DNA of 64,000 bases from Kalmusia sp. IMI 367209. Taxonomy: Eukaryota; Ascomycota; Dothideomycetes; Pleosporales; Didymosphaeriaceae. The stretch covers positions 1 through 64,000 of the forward strand of contig JAPEUQ010000018.1 in assembly GCA_027946365.1 (NCBI GenBank). The letters are read 5' to 3'. This document shows, one piece after another, positions 54,346 through 64,000 of the stretch. The translations under genes and the position numbers were made by a program. How positions within the stretch are numbered: position 1 is the first letter of the stretch; each line of letters starts with the position of its first letter. The notes below the pieces were generated by a model. It did not search any database, was not told where the DNA came from, and worked only from the letters and a program-made list of their open reading frames with translations.

Positions 54346-56023
54346 ATGAAGTGGCTCTCTATCGCCTCTCTGGCACTTTGTGTGCCTACCTACGCACTAT
54401 TGCGTTTCCAATGCGCGCAACTAGTCATCGATCGCCTTGATCCGCTCGTTACTCCGGGAATGGCTCCATCTCCTCATCTTCATCAGATTCTAGGCGGAAA
54501 CTCCTTCAACATGACAATGGACCCTGAGAAAGACATGCCCGGAGAAAGTACATGCACTTCCTGTTCGGTGAGTGAAGACCTGATTGCGATATTAGGAAAG
54601 GACTAATTCTCGTAGTTCAGCGAAGACTTTTCAAATGTGAGTCTATTGAGTTCATTTTCTAGATTAGAAAAGATCCTTCGAGTTCAGCCAAGGGTTATCG
54701 TGAAGGTCCATGAGTGCCGCTCTATATGAGGCTCCGCTTCAGTACTAGAGCAAAAGTCTAAAGAACTATTGCGCGCGAAGTTCATCCAGTATACAAATTG
54801 CGCACAAGGCTGTCCTCAGACTTTGTTCTGTGTCTGTACTTTTTGTTCGCGTCCACTGCTGACTATATCCGCTTTGAATAGTATTGGACTGCCACGTTGT
54901 GAGCGACACTGAATACGAAAGCTCTCCGAATATTATTAACCATTCATGTTCAGATACTTCAAAGCCAAGAACGGAACATATAAACGCGTTGCTCAAAAAC
55001 CAAATGCTGGGTTCGACGGCGTCAACGGCGGTATGACTGTATACTACATGCAAGACGGGTTATACAACTTCAATCAGGTCTCCAAAGTCACTGCTTTCAA
55101 ACCCGTACGTTGCTATAACCTTTCATGAAAAAAAAAATTGGCGCTAATCAACTAGGGCTTCCGCATGTTCATTGGTGATATCAATGCACGAACGAAAGAG
55201 GATGCTGAACGTTTCAGACAACTTACCTTCACGTGTCTCCAGACTATCGGCACTCGTGATCCTCAGATCCTTGACTTCCCCTCAGTACCCTGCCCGGCTG
55301 GAATCATGACTGCCGTTCGTTTTCCAACGTACGTATATTCCGTTTCATGGCCTTGTAGGATGGATGCTGATTCAATTGAAACAGTTGCTGGGACGGAGTA
55401 AACCTAGATTCACCCGACCACATGACACATATGTAGGATCACTTCTGGTTGTCCCTAAAGATGCAATATATAACTTGGCCAGGTCATATCCAGAAACGGG
55501 GAGCTTTGAGTCCGGTGGTCCATGCCCAGCCACGCATCCTGTGCGCGTACCGCAGCTTTTCTACGAAGTGGTTTGGGACACAACGCCATTCAACAACAAG
55601 GAAGACTGGCCCGAGGATGGCAGTCAACCATTTGTTTGGAGTTTTGGTGACGCGTACGTCGATAGCCTCAGCCAAGGGGAAAATAGTTTCCTCTTTGTCT
55701 CAACCACGAAACGTGCTCGCTGACTGAATGTCAGTACTGGCTATGCCAATCACGGCGACTACCTTTTCGGTTGGAAAGGTGATGCTCTTCAGCGCGCTAT
55801 GGACGCGCCTTGCTACGTGCAATGTCCTACACTCAAGACACAGGACATTGCGGCAATGAACAGATGTACTGTCGGACGCAAGGTCAATGAAGATATCGAT
55901 GGATGTAAGTTTCCTGTCTCCTATCCGTGGTCTATCTGAACACATGAATCTAACAATCTATGAGGGGTCACGGCTTTGCCTGGAGGTCATCAGGCGAACT
56001 ATGTCAAGAAGAGGTGGACCTGA
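54346..56023 (+). CDS. Secreted DUF1996 protein
   Basis: Nine exons (54346-54567, 54616-54636, 54882-54898, 54954-55104, 55156-55328, 55385-55432, 55483-55653, 55735-55904, 55965-56023) sum to 1032 nt, 343 aa. A signal peptide (MKWLSIASLALCVPTYA) is followed by the DUF1996 hallmarks RFQCAQLVIDRLDPLV, PSPHLHQILGGNSFNMTMDP, STCTSC, SEDFSNYWTATLYFKAKNG, GGMTVYY, CWDGVNLDSPDHMTHM and ANHGDYLFGWKGDALQRAMD. Exons 2 and 3 are only 21 and 17 nt. Intron 2 (245 nt) is longer than the others (48-81 nt). DUF1996 proteins are extracellular fungal proteins of unknown function, sometimes joined to WSC domains, which are absent here. Several paired cysteines suggest disulfides. Confidence 0.92.
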
Positions 56024-56521
56024 ATTTTGCGCCCGGTATATTACAGTACTATATTTTGGTATCATTCATGCAAGAGCTGAATCTTCTTGGCATGAGGTGA
56101 ACCCAATATACACAATGCAAGTGGGACATATGCATCTCTTACCACAAAGTTTCGAGATTTTAAAGATAAATCAGTGCGATAATTTGTTGATCATCTAGAT
56201 TCTTGTTTCGATTTCGTTTCATTGTTGGTAACATGGAATCTGCCGAAACGCCTTGGAAGATGATCAAAATACCTTGGCAACATCTCTATTCACAATCACA
56301 TTAATTTTGAGTAAGTGTGAGTATGAAGTGGAGCGATGGGGGATCGCCTCTCCGGTGCCGTGTAAACCGGGTTCATTTGTGGCTTAGCTCAAAGGCTGTG
56401 CGTTTGGGAGAAGCACAGACCAGTGTAAGGCGTTCTTGCTGGGTCTCAATACGAAACCAGACGGAATTTAAATCATCCCAGTCGTCCTCTCAACTATCCT
56501 CACTTGCTTAATATTCACAAA
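56024..56521. other. Intergenic region, nothing recognised
   Basis: About 500 bp between the DUF1996 and arrestin-like genes on the same strand. Confidence 0.45.
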
Positions 56522-57931
56522 ATGCCTAACCGTTTCAATCAACCTCGCAGAGACATCTTTATCTTCGTGCCTGCGCAAGCTGGGACGTCTTGGTCAAGCG
56601 GCGATGTGATTCGTGGGACAGTCCGCGTCAAACCCACCTCAAGGCCCCAGAGGGTGAGTTCCCTGATAAATCCAGAGATGACCTTGAATACAATGTTCAC
56701 CAGATTTTCAACTTGGAGTGATTCGGTATTGTTCATCCTGGCTAGACTTCACCAACTCATTACGTCATAGGTCAGCATCCTCTTTCGAGGCCGCATGAAA
56801 TGCGCAATCACTCGATCGAACGGGCAAAGCTCTACAACTTATAAAGAAAAACCAGACTTTTTCAGTCGTACCCTAGAGCTTTTCTCCTCCTCTACACGCG
56901 GACCAAGCTACGACATCGTCACTCAAGGTGTCACAGAAGATGACAGAGTCGAGCTACCCTTCGAGTTCACATGGCCTGAACGAACAGAGATAGCGCCAGG
57001 GTCCAAATGGACTCCAAGCCCGTATCACGAGCACCAAGAAGGCGGTCTGCTACCCCCTACCTATGCGCGATATTCGTCGAATGAACAGCTAGTGGAGTAC
57101 TTCCTAGAAGCGAGACTGTACACTGGCAGCGCATACCATCCCGAACACGAAGTGAGATGCCCGCTCGTATATCGGCCTTCTCCTCCCATTCTAGACCCAA
57201 TTCCATTGCTACCACGCACTCATAACACGTACAGTTCACGTGGCATTGTTACACGCACACATCGATTGCACCCTGATTACGATCCAAACGAAGGCTGGCG
57301 TGCAAGGCTTAGGCACAGTTGGAGTAAGGACAAAGATACTACGCCCTTTGCAAATTATCGCGTCAACGTTTCATGCCCGAGCGTCGTCACTAGCGGCAAA
57401 TCGATCACCGTAACATTGTCCCTGGAACATCTCGAGCGCTCCAAAGACATTCCTGATACACCACCTGTACATCTCCGCCGCATTAGCGTTAGGATCTCAA
57501 GCAAGCTTCACGTTCGAATTCCTAGTCGCTCCCTCTTTGGCTCTAGCGACATGACTGATACGCACAGCGACAAGCATGTGCTCTTGGACAAGAGTTTCAA
57601 TATGGGTGAAGGACTACTCATGTACGACGGTATGCCTGCAACTACGGCTCAGTTCCCGACAGATATCACGCCCGCTTTCCAGACATATGGATTAGCGCTG
57701 ACCCAAGTAATGAAGGTGGAGCTCTGGGGCGAATGCGCGAGGGAAAAGTTTCGCTTTATACCTGTTGAAGGGGATGTTTCGATCGTCCCGGACAGTACTC
57801 CTCAAGTCGATAGGCCTCTTACTCCTCCTCCACCAATCGATGCGAAAGTCGCTGGAACCACGGACGATGCGCCGCCTGCTGTGGGAGAGGATACGGCACC
57901 ACCACCGTACCAAGTCCTGGACAAGAACTAG
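56522..57931 (+). CDS. Arrestin-like protein
   Basis: Two exons (56522-56653, 56771-57931; 117-nt intron) give 430 aa. The N-terminus (MPNRFNQPRRDIFIFVPAQA) continues GDVIRGTVRVKPTSRPQR and VSILFRGRMKCAITRSNGQ, the arrestin beta-sandwich pattern of a charged first strand, GDxxxGxV and hxhxGxxxT. LPFEFTWPERTEIAPGS and LPPTYARYSSNEQLVEYFLE follow. The second half (VNVSCPSVVTSGKSITVTLS) resembles a C-terminal arrestin domain. The tail is Pro-rich with PPPYQVLDKN, a PPxY motif that in alpha-arrestins recruits Nedd4-type ubiquitin ligases such as Rsp5. Role by family: cytosolic adaptor for ubiquitin-driven endocytosis of membrane proteins (inference). No break seen. Confidence 0.85.
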
Positions 57932-58819
57932 CTTGCCTTGTCTCTTTAAATTAGTCTTTGCCTTGAGATACCCATTTCTTCTGAAAAGATGAATTCTTCT
58001 TACCTTCAAATTCGATGTCTTGTGGAAATGAAGTATAATGAGTGCCCAAACTTCTCTGTTATGAAGTTGCGGGGCAAGTGACCAGCAGCAATATTGAGAT
58101 TGTTCAAGTATCATAAGCCTAAGGAATGCTATTAAGAGTACCCTCGCAGTATTACAGAGTAGCTACCTGCTTCTCAATATCTTCACCGTTCATTCAAGCA
58201 GTGCACAGTGTATACGATCTCATTGACTAGCTTCACTATGAGCCATAGTCTTCACCTTAACGTAATTAACGTTCTTTCGAACCGTGATTTCTAGAAATCT
58301 GGTCAAAGTCCCATCTCCAACTGTCTGGATTACGATCTGGATGGTCAACGCGATAGGCATGAGTACCTAGATATTTACTGCACCAGCAGTACACACCAAG
58401 CAACGAACTTTGACACGCGGCTTGGAGGTTTGCAACTGCAGGGAAAGCCTTTTCGTCTCCGCACTCGTTTTTGATTTGCGACGCGTAGTCGGTACCTGAA
58501 TCGGCAAATACCACGAACCTAGCTAATTACCCCATATTAGCCCTGCACAGTGAACAATCATCTTACGGACGCATTCCACTTCAGCCATTCGACAGTGATT
58601 GCTTGACGTGCTGTGCAGGGTTGTTGCGTCTACCAGTGTTGCGAACCGCGTCTTTGAGCCCAGTGGATACAGTAACGGGCTGACGAAAATCTTGGAATTG
58701 TCTATAGGTAGCAATATGGGGTGATGAGGTTCTCTACTTTCTACCTTGCCTGTTGATTGTGAGAATGCTACGTATAAAGCTTGCAACGTCTCTCGGTGAA
58801 GCACTCGTAGTGTATCGCA
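57932..58819. other. Intergenic region; one weak Cys-containing minus-strand ORF
   Basis: 888 bp. The minus strand has open frames at 58266-58514 (83 codons, five Cys, no signal peptide) and 58523-58804. Neither has a recognisable family or clear splice partners, so they are not called as genes. Confidence 0.4.
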
Positions 58820-60161
58820 ATGAAGCTACTCGTGTGGATGTCAGCGGTGTCGCTTCTCGCAGAAGCGGCACCGACGGCTCTACAAGGTAGAGTGAATGTA
58901 CCAATGTATTGAAAAGGAAAGCATGGTAAGCTGTCTTTCTGAACTATCCTAAACCCCTTGATAACATCCTTCTGCAGGCATGCTCTCAACCGTGATGAGA
59001 AGCTGGCATACATCGCGGCAGAGAAATGCCTCATGACTTTGCCGGCGAAGCTAGGTTTCCAAGGCCCCCGCACGCGCTTCGATGAATTTCAAAAACTGCA
59101 TGTCCTCGCTACAGACACAGTGCACTTCGTAGTACGCCTCCCTCCCCCTACCCCAGACAGCGTACTCGTTGTTCGATCCCAATCTAATTCCCCCACTAGG
59201 GCGCCTTCCTCCCATTCCACCGCTACCTCATGCACGCGCACGAGTCTATTCTGCGGACAGAATGCAACTACACCGGTACGCAACCCTACTGGGACGAGCC
59301 TCTCGACGCCGGAAACTTCTCCCATTCGGTCGTGCTCGACTCGCTCACTGGCTTCGGCGGCGACGGGACGGGTCCAAACAACTGCATCGCGGACGGGCCG
59401 TTCAAGGACTATGTCAATGCCCTCGGGCCGTTCCAACAGATTAGCGATCATTGCATTGACCGGCGACTTGACGAGTGCTCTAGTGCGATGGCGGACAAGA
59501 AGTTCGTGAACGATTGCATGGCCATGAAGAATTTCACCACATTTTGGCCGTGTCTGGAGGGAGGACCGCATGGGGCTGGTCACGGGGGTATTGGGGGACA
59601 AGTGAGTGCTGCGCTTGGGCGTGATGTGGTTATTGGACGAGGGCAATACTGACGTACGTGTTAGATGCTGAATGTGTACTCGAGTCCAGGAGATCCACTG
59701 TTTTATCTGCACCACACGTATTTGGATAAGGTGTGGTGGCAGTGGCAGGAACATGATCGGGAGGCGAGGCTGAAGGATATTGCTGGGAGCAATAGAGGGC
59801 TGCTTGGGGGATTTCCCGGATTCAATGGGTCATTCCCTGGATTTCCGGGGTTCAATGGATCGTTTCCGGGATTTCCTGGGAATGGGAGTTTTCCTGGTTT
59901 TCCTGGCAATGGCTCGAGTCCTGGATTTCCTGGATTGCCTGGCAATGGAAGCTGTGGAGGATTTCCTGGCGGTCCCTCTTCCCGGCTCCGCCGTCTTCTG
60001 GTACGGGTGCTTCATCGATGGGACCTGTGAAGCGGGACGGCGATCCTGGGGAGGTGACTACTCTGGGTCATGTGTTGACTCTGTTTGGGCTTGTGCCAAA
60101 CGTGACGATTGCAGATGTCATGGATGTTCAAGGCGGACTGCTGTGTTACGAGTATGTTTAG
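58820..60161 (+). CDS. Secreted tyrosinase-family copper protein with collagen-like insert, apparent frame breaks
   Basis: A signal peptide (MKLLVWMSAVSLLAEAAPT) opens exon 1. Introns fit at 58926-58977, 59129-59199 and 59602-59664. The CuA site shows LHVLATDTVH then LPFHRYLMHAHE. The CuB site shows GPHGAGHGG and GDPLFYLHHTYLDKVWWQWQ. The C-terminal family tail (VTTLGHVLTLFGLVPNVTIA, then GGLLCYEYV) is present. Two single-base deficits break the frame: near 58887 (between the signal peptide and CTNVLKRKAWHAL) and near 59990-60000 (after the collagen-like repeat). Tyrosinases oxidise phenols to quinones for melanin or cross-linking. Secretion is inferred from the signal. All six copper-ligand positions appear occupied by His. 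The breaks may be assembly indels. Confidence 0.82.
59806..59975 (+). repeat. In-frame minisatellite encoding Gly-Phe-Pro-Gly repeats
   Basis: Within the tyrosinase gene, units such as GGATTTCCTGGxAATGG recur, encoding GFPGFNGSFPGFPG-type repeats and later NGSFPGFPGNGSSPGFPG. The units are 21-36 bp and about 85-90% alike. The encoded stretch is collagen-like (G-x-P) with N-glycosylation sequons (NGS). It lies between the copper domain and the C-terminal tail. Confidence 0.8.
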
Positions 60162-60705
60162 TGTATGGATTCGCTCTAGCGTGGGAAAGTCGAAAGGTAA
60201 CAGAAAGCTGAAAGCGTCTTCTCTCGCTTCTCGCTGCTTGCTCTTATCTTTTCTCGCCTCCTCATATGCAAGGCCGAGGCGGCCGTTGGGCGACGCTTGG
60301 AGGTGTGACGCCTGCACGACCCGCGCTAAGCTTAGTGCCGGCTTCGGCGTATAGGCGTGCAGCTTGTATCTGGGGCCTGCTGGGGCGCGCTTGGCTTTGA
60401 CGACGGGCGACAGCACCTCAAGCTTCCTATGATACCTCCAAAGCGCCCGCTCCTCGTGCTGCTGAGACATTCTTAGACACGACATACATCGCCCGCTATA
60501 CCCACATCCACACCCGCTCCGCTTGACGCCGCCCGTCGCCAGGTGGATGCCTTTCCGCACTGCGTCATCCGCAGCTGCTGCCTCTACATCGCCGCCCGCC
60601 TCACCGACCGCTGACTGCACACCCGCTGTGAGGCCGCACACACAATAAACTCCACCTGAGCTGCCTGCGGAGCTGGACAGGCACGCGAGCAGCCCGCCCG
60701 TCACC
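60162..60705. other. Promoter/5' leader region of the PNS1-like gene
   Basis: 544 bp upstream of the next plus-strand gene. The last 200 bp are CCG/CCA-rich, typical of a leader. Nothing else recognised. Confidence 0.45.
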
Positions 60706-63085
60706 ATGTTTTCCGAATGTAAGCCTGCCCACGCCCTCGACAAGCACATGTGACAGCCAGCGCGCCCATGTCTTAGAATGCCGGCGACCTCGTGTGACTA
60801 ACCAGCGTGCCGCAGATGCCTCCAAGTTCCTCTCGCAGTCCCAGTCGCAGTCGCGCATCTCCCTCGGGCAGCCAGAGTCACCCTTCGCCCACCCCCGTTC
60901 AGACAGACAACGACCCTCCTCTCGCTCACGGCCCTCGGCCAGCTACTTCCAGCGCCGCAACATGCCGAACCCGTACAACTCACAAGCCATGTCTCGCTAT
61001 CCCTTTGCCTCGCGGACCTCGAATGCGCCCGCGCCTTTGTTCTATTCTGCCACGGACGATTTCCGCGAAGAAGACGACCACGAAGAGCATGATCGGGAGA
61101 TGGCGGACCATTACGCTCTGCAGCGCTCGCGGCGACAGTTCGGCGCCAGCAACCTTTCCGAGTCATCAGAAGTGGACGACGATCTGGAACGGAAATCAGA
61201 TCACACAGCAGATGGCGGCAGCGTTGAGGGCGACGCCACCTATGGGCTAGGGCGGGGCATAAAGAGCTCATGGAAGGGCGACAACCCGGCGCGAGGAAGA
61301 TCGACTACAGTGACCAAGTTGGAACCCGACGAGAGAGACCAGAGCGTGCCCCTGTCTGAGTCCAGCGCACCTAGCAGTAGGAACAACGCCAAACTTGTTG
61401 ACGTTGAGCTCGCATCCACAGACCGTGATAGCCTGGAGGAGGTCGATAGAGACGAGATACCACGAGAAAACGAACGGCCGCCGTCATTCCAACAGCTCCG
61501 CAACCCGCCCCGGCGGGCGCGTGGGAGGAGTCCACTTCGAACTACATTACCTATACCACAAGAAACGGACGAGGACACGCTCCTCCAGAACCCACAACCG
61601 CCTGGCTCTGACCATGAATCCCTTCCACAGCTTGTTGCTGCAGAGCCCGTGGTATCTCCACGTCACAACTTTTTCTGGGCCGAGGTTTTTCTTATTGCAA
61701 AATGCGCTCTCATCGGTGTCGTCTTCCTCGCCTGGTTGCAAGACTCACCTCCGGATAAAAAACACCCATTAGGAGATACGATATATACGGTGCTGCGCTC
61801 CTCGTTTCATCTGATCGGCATCTACTCGCTAGTTTCAGTCCTGGTAGGCCTTCTTTGGCTGTCATTGTTGCGGTCCTTTGCTCGACCGTTGGTCATGCTG
61901 ATCCTGATCGCTGTGCCCATCATCTCCTTCTCGTTCTTTCTGTACCCCTTCATATCAAGCTTCAAAGGCTCGTGGCAGGGCCATAGTACTCAAGACAAAC
62001 TGATGAGATGGCTCTCGCTTGGGCCCGCCATCTTCTGCGTAGGTTGGCTCTATACGGTAATAAAAGGGCGACATTCCTTGGACAAGGCTACGAGCATGTT
62101 GGAGTTCTCTGGGAACATCTTGCAAGCAAACTTCCAGTTGCTCTTTCTCGGGATCGGTACACTCGCTGCCGTCGTGGCGTGGTCTTGGATATGGGTATTC
62201 ATGTTTACCGGCTTGTTCCTCGGAGGTCATTTCACCAAATCCGGCTGGGTCATCGACCTGAGCACCTGGTGGCTCGGGGCAGCATTCTTCTTCGATTACT
62301 TCTGGACGTTGAGCGTCATTGCCGGCGTCCAACGAGTTGCCACTGCAGCGACAGTCTCTCACTGGTATTTCCACCGCAACACCAATCCAACGCCTCCTCG
62401 AGCTATGATGCAAGCTTCCCTATTTCATGCATTCTATACCATGGCCGGAACGATCTGCTTTTCAACCATGTTGTCGCTCCTAGTTCGGCTACCGCTTCTG
62501 GTCTTTCCCCGCCGCATCACGAGGTGGATTAGTGCGTGCGTCTATCACGTCCTTCCGACATCGATAGCCGTATTGACCAATCCGCTGACTCTGACATTTG
62601 CATCCATTCATAGCGTGCCTCTTGCGCAGGCATCTCGCGGCATTAGCGACCTCACTTTCATATCTCCCTCGTCGCCATCGACCACGCTAGGTCCACGCTC
62701 ATTCGCGCGGTCGCAGCCGCGCCCGTCAATCGTGTCATATCGTCTCGCGAAGACACTTCTCCATGCTATCCGTTGGGTTATTACCCTGACACTGGGCTTT
62801 GGGGGCTGGGTGTCGACAGCGAGAATGCTAAAGCTTGGAAACGATAGTGTGCCATACACGGGCAGTCTTTACGCATACGTGGTCGGACTGATCAGTGCGG
62901 CAATTGGATGGGGAGCGCTTGGTGCCATGGAAGGGGTTCTGGGGGGTATATTAGACGCTGTGCTCATCTGCTGGGGCAGTGAAGCCGGAAGAGATGGCAG
63001 CGGAGAAGCGCGGTTTTGCCTCGATGCGGGAAGGCTCTTCGGAAATGAAGTCAGCGGACGTGGCAGAGGACGTTTCGAGGCTTGA
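60706..63085 (+). CDS. PNS1: PNS1/CTL-type (SLC44-like) multispan membrane protein
   Basis: Two exons (60706-60718, 60816-63085; 97-nt intron with TGACTAACC branch) give 760 aa. The 13-nt first exon (ATG TTT TCC GAA T) splices to give MFSEYASKFLSQSQSQS; without it only ATG-poor frames remain. Residues 1-290 are hydrophilic, Ser/Arg- and acid-rich and probably disordered. The rest has about ten membrane spans, including FWAEVFLIAKCALIGVVFLA, LLFLGIGTLAAVVAWSWIWV, STWWLGAAFFFDYFWTLSVI, GVQRVATAATVSHWYFHRN and LYAYVVGLISAAIGWGALGA. This is the choline-transporter-like (CTL/Pns1) architecture of the plasma membrane. Choline transport has not been shown for yeast Pns1, so the substrate is open. 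The basic tail ends GRGRGRFEA. Confidence 0.85.
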
Positions 63086-64000
63086 ATACGCAGTCAAGAG
63101 GTGGATAGTAGCTTGCATAGATGGAGTTGAGCTTTTGAATTTTTGAACAAGACGGCATAGCAGTGGCGCCTGGGTTTCGTGGATTAGAATTCTGGGCATG
63201 CAACGATGGCAATTGTAGTAGACCATTCGATACCAATATTATTACCCCAAAGATACCTATGGCTGGATGATTCTGACTTTTTGAAGCGAGTATACTGCGC
63301 TGGTCGTTCTTCATCGATGTGGTAGCTCGAAAATACGTGCATAGTGTGACATGGGGGTGCTCTCGCGGTACCTGGCTCGTGCCATCCCTGCCCGACGCGA
63401 ACGCGGGGAAAACACGTCGAGTTCAGTGCAGCCCAAAGATGCAGCGGGCCATAAACATCCTAGCAAACGCTCTCGTGCGCCCGGCGCACCACGCTCGCCT
63501 CCATGTCGACACGGAACACGAATGCAAAGCAACCGTCCGGCACTGAGCGACGATCTGCCAACCATGCGTCCTCAACACGCCCTCGCGTGGCTTCCAGGAA
63601 CATGAGCGGGAGCGGGGAACACCACGAGGAAAGGCGCACGTCGACATCGCAGACACGCAAACAATCGGCTTCTTCTGGAATGGGTGAGCGCCGCGTCGAA
63701 CGACGGGAGGTCAGGGAAAGAGAGGTGGAAACGAGACGGACTAGGAGCCCGCTCAAGCACACGTCGGAGAGTCGAGTCAATGCGAGGACGAGGTCGGAGA
63801 AGCCACCGCGACAAGAGAGGGCGAGCGCTGGCGCGAACGACTTGACGAGGATGAAAACAGGACCGGAGAAGCCATGGGATCCACAGGCCACTCTCATCCC
63901 GCACACGACTGCTCCGCTGGCAACGCGCATTTCGATTCCGCCGCTGGCTTCGACGGCGCCCACGTCGTTACAACCTACGCCCCTCGCACAATTGTCGCTT
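63086..64000. other. Window end, nothing recognised
   Basis: Open frames up to 167 codons on the minus strand (63460-63963) are R/S/P-rich and overlap others, with no recognised motif. A gene may begin beyond the window. Confidence 0.4.

Noticed and set aside
58266..58804. Two minus-strand ORFs as a small secreted Cys-rich protein
   Set aside because: No signal peptide, no convincing splice joining them, no recognised cysteine pattern.
63460..63963. 167-codon minus-strand ORF at the window end
   Set aside because: Low-complexity R/S/P-rich frame with overlapping alternatives and no domain.

Overview
The window is from a filamentous ascomycete (Pezizomycotina, most likely Dothideomycetes). 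The signs are compact genes with many 45-80 nt GT-AG introns, TACTAAC/CTAAC-type branch points, TTAGGG-like repeats, and AT-rich blocks in which glutamine codons have become TAG/TAA and CpA/TpG are depleted, as expected of repeat-induced point mutation (RIP). The class assignment is inference.

Layout. 1-12.86 kb is a transposon-rich, probably subtelomeric block. It holds a RIP-mutated histone H3-like gene, telomere-like inverted repeat arms, a GC-rich Ty3/gypsy chromovirus (2593-9471, TATG target duplication) that carries an extra antisense reading frame, and a RIP-mutated minus-strand MULE-type transposase gene (about 9.5-12.74 kb). Its many introns look like copies of one another (introner-like). 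A 107-bp foldback element (12864-12970) sits exactly where ordinary genes begin.

13.2-40 kb is gene-rich: RFC4 (clamp loader), an RTA1-family membrane protein, TRS130 (TRAPPII), an unrecognised KEN-containing nuclear-type protein, a secreted GH2 glycosidase, an NmrA-like protein, an UNC93-like transporter, an FAD monooxygenase, a bacterial-type adenine deaminase, and mitochondrial MSS1 with a hidden 19-nt last exon. The transporter, monooxygenase and deaminase lie together and could be a small catabolic cluster (inference).

40-48.8 kb has no recognisable protein gene. At its left edge is a minus-strand leader-like region with three micro-ORFs, two of which encode nearly the same peptide (MGRGGYN and MAGRGGYN). 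At its right edge is a degenerate tandem repeat.

48.8-64 kb holds a hypothetical protein, a possible tRNA-derived SINE, HUS1 (9-1-1 clamp), a G1-peptidase-like secreted protein with an altered active site, a secreted DUF1996 protein, an arrestin-like protein, a tyrosinase with a collagen-like insert, and a PNS1/CTL-type membrane protein.

Several otherwise intact genes (monooxygenase, deaminase, tyrosinase) carry single-base frame breaks, and the two LTRs differ only by indels. That pattern may mean residual assembly indels rather than real decay. Exon coordinates were worked out by hand from splice signals and reading frame; total exon lengths divisible by three support them.
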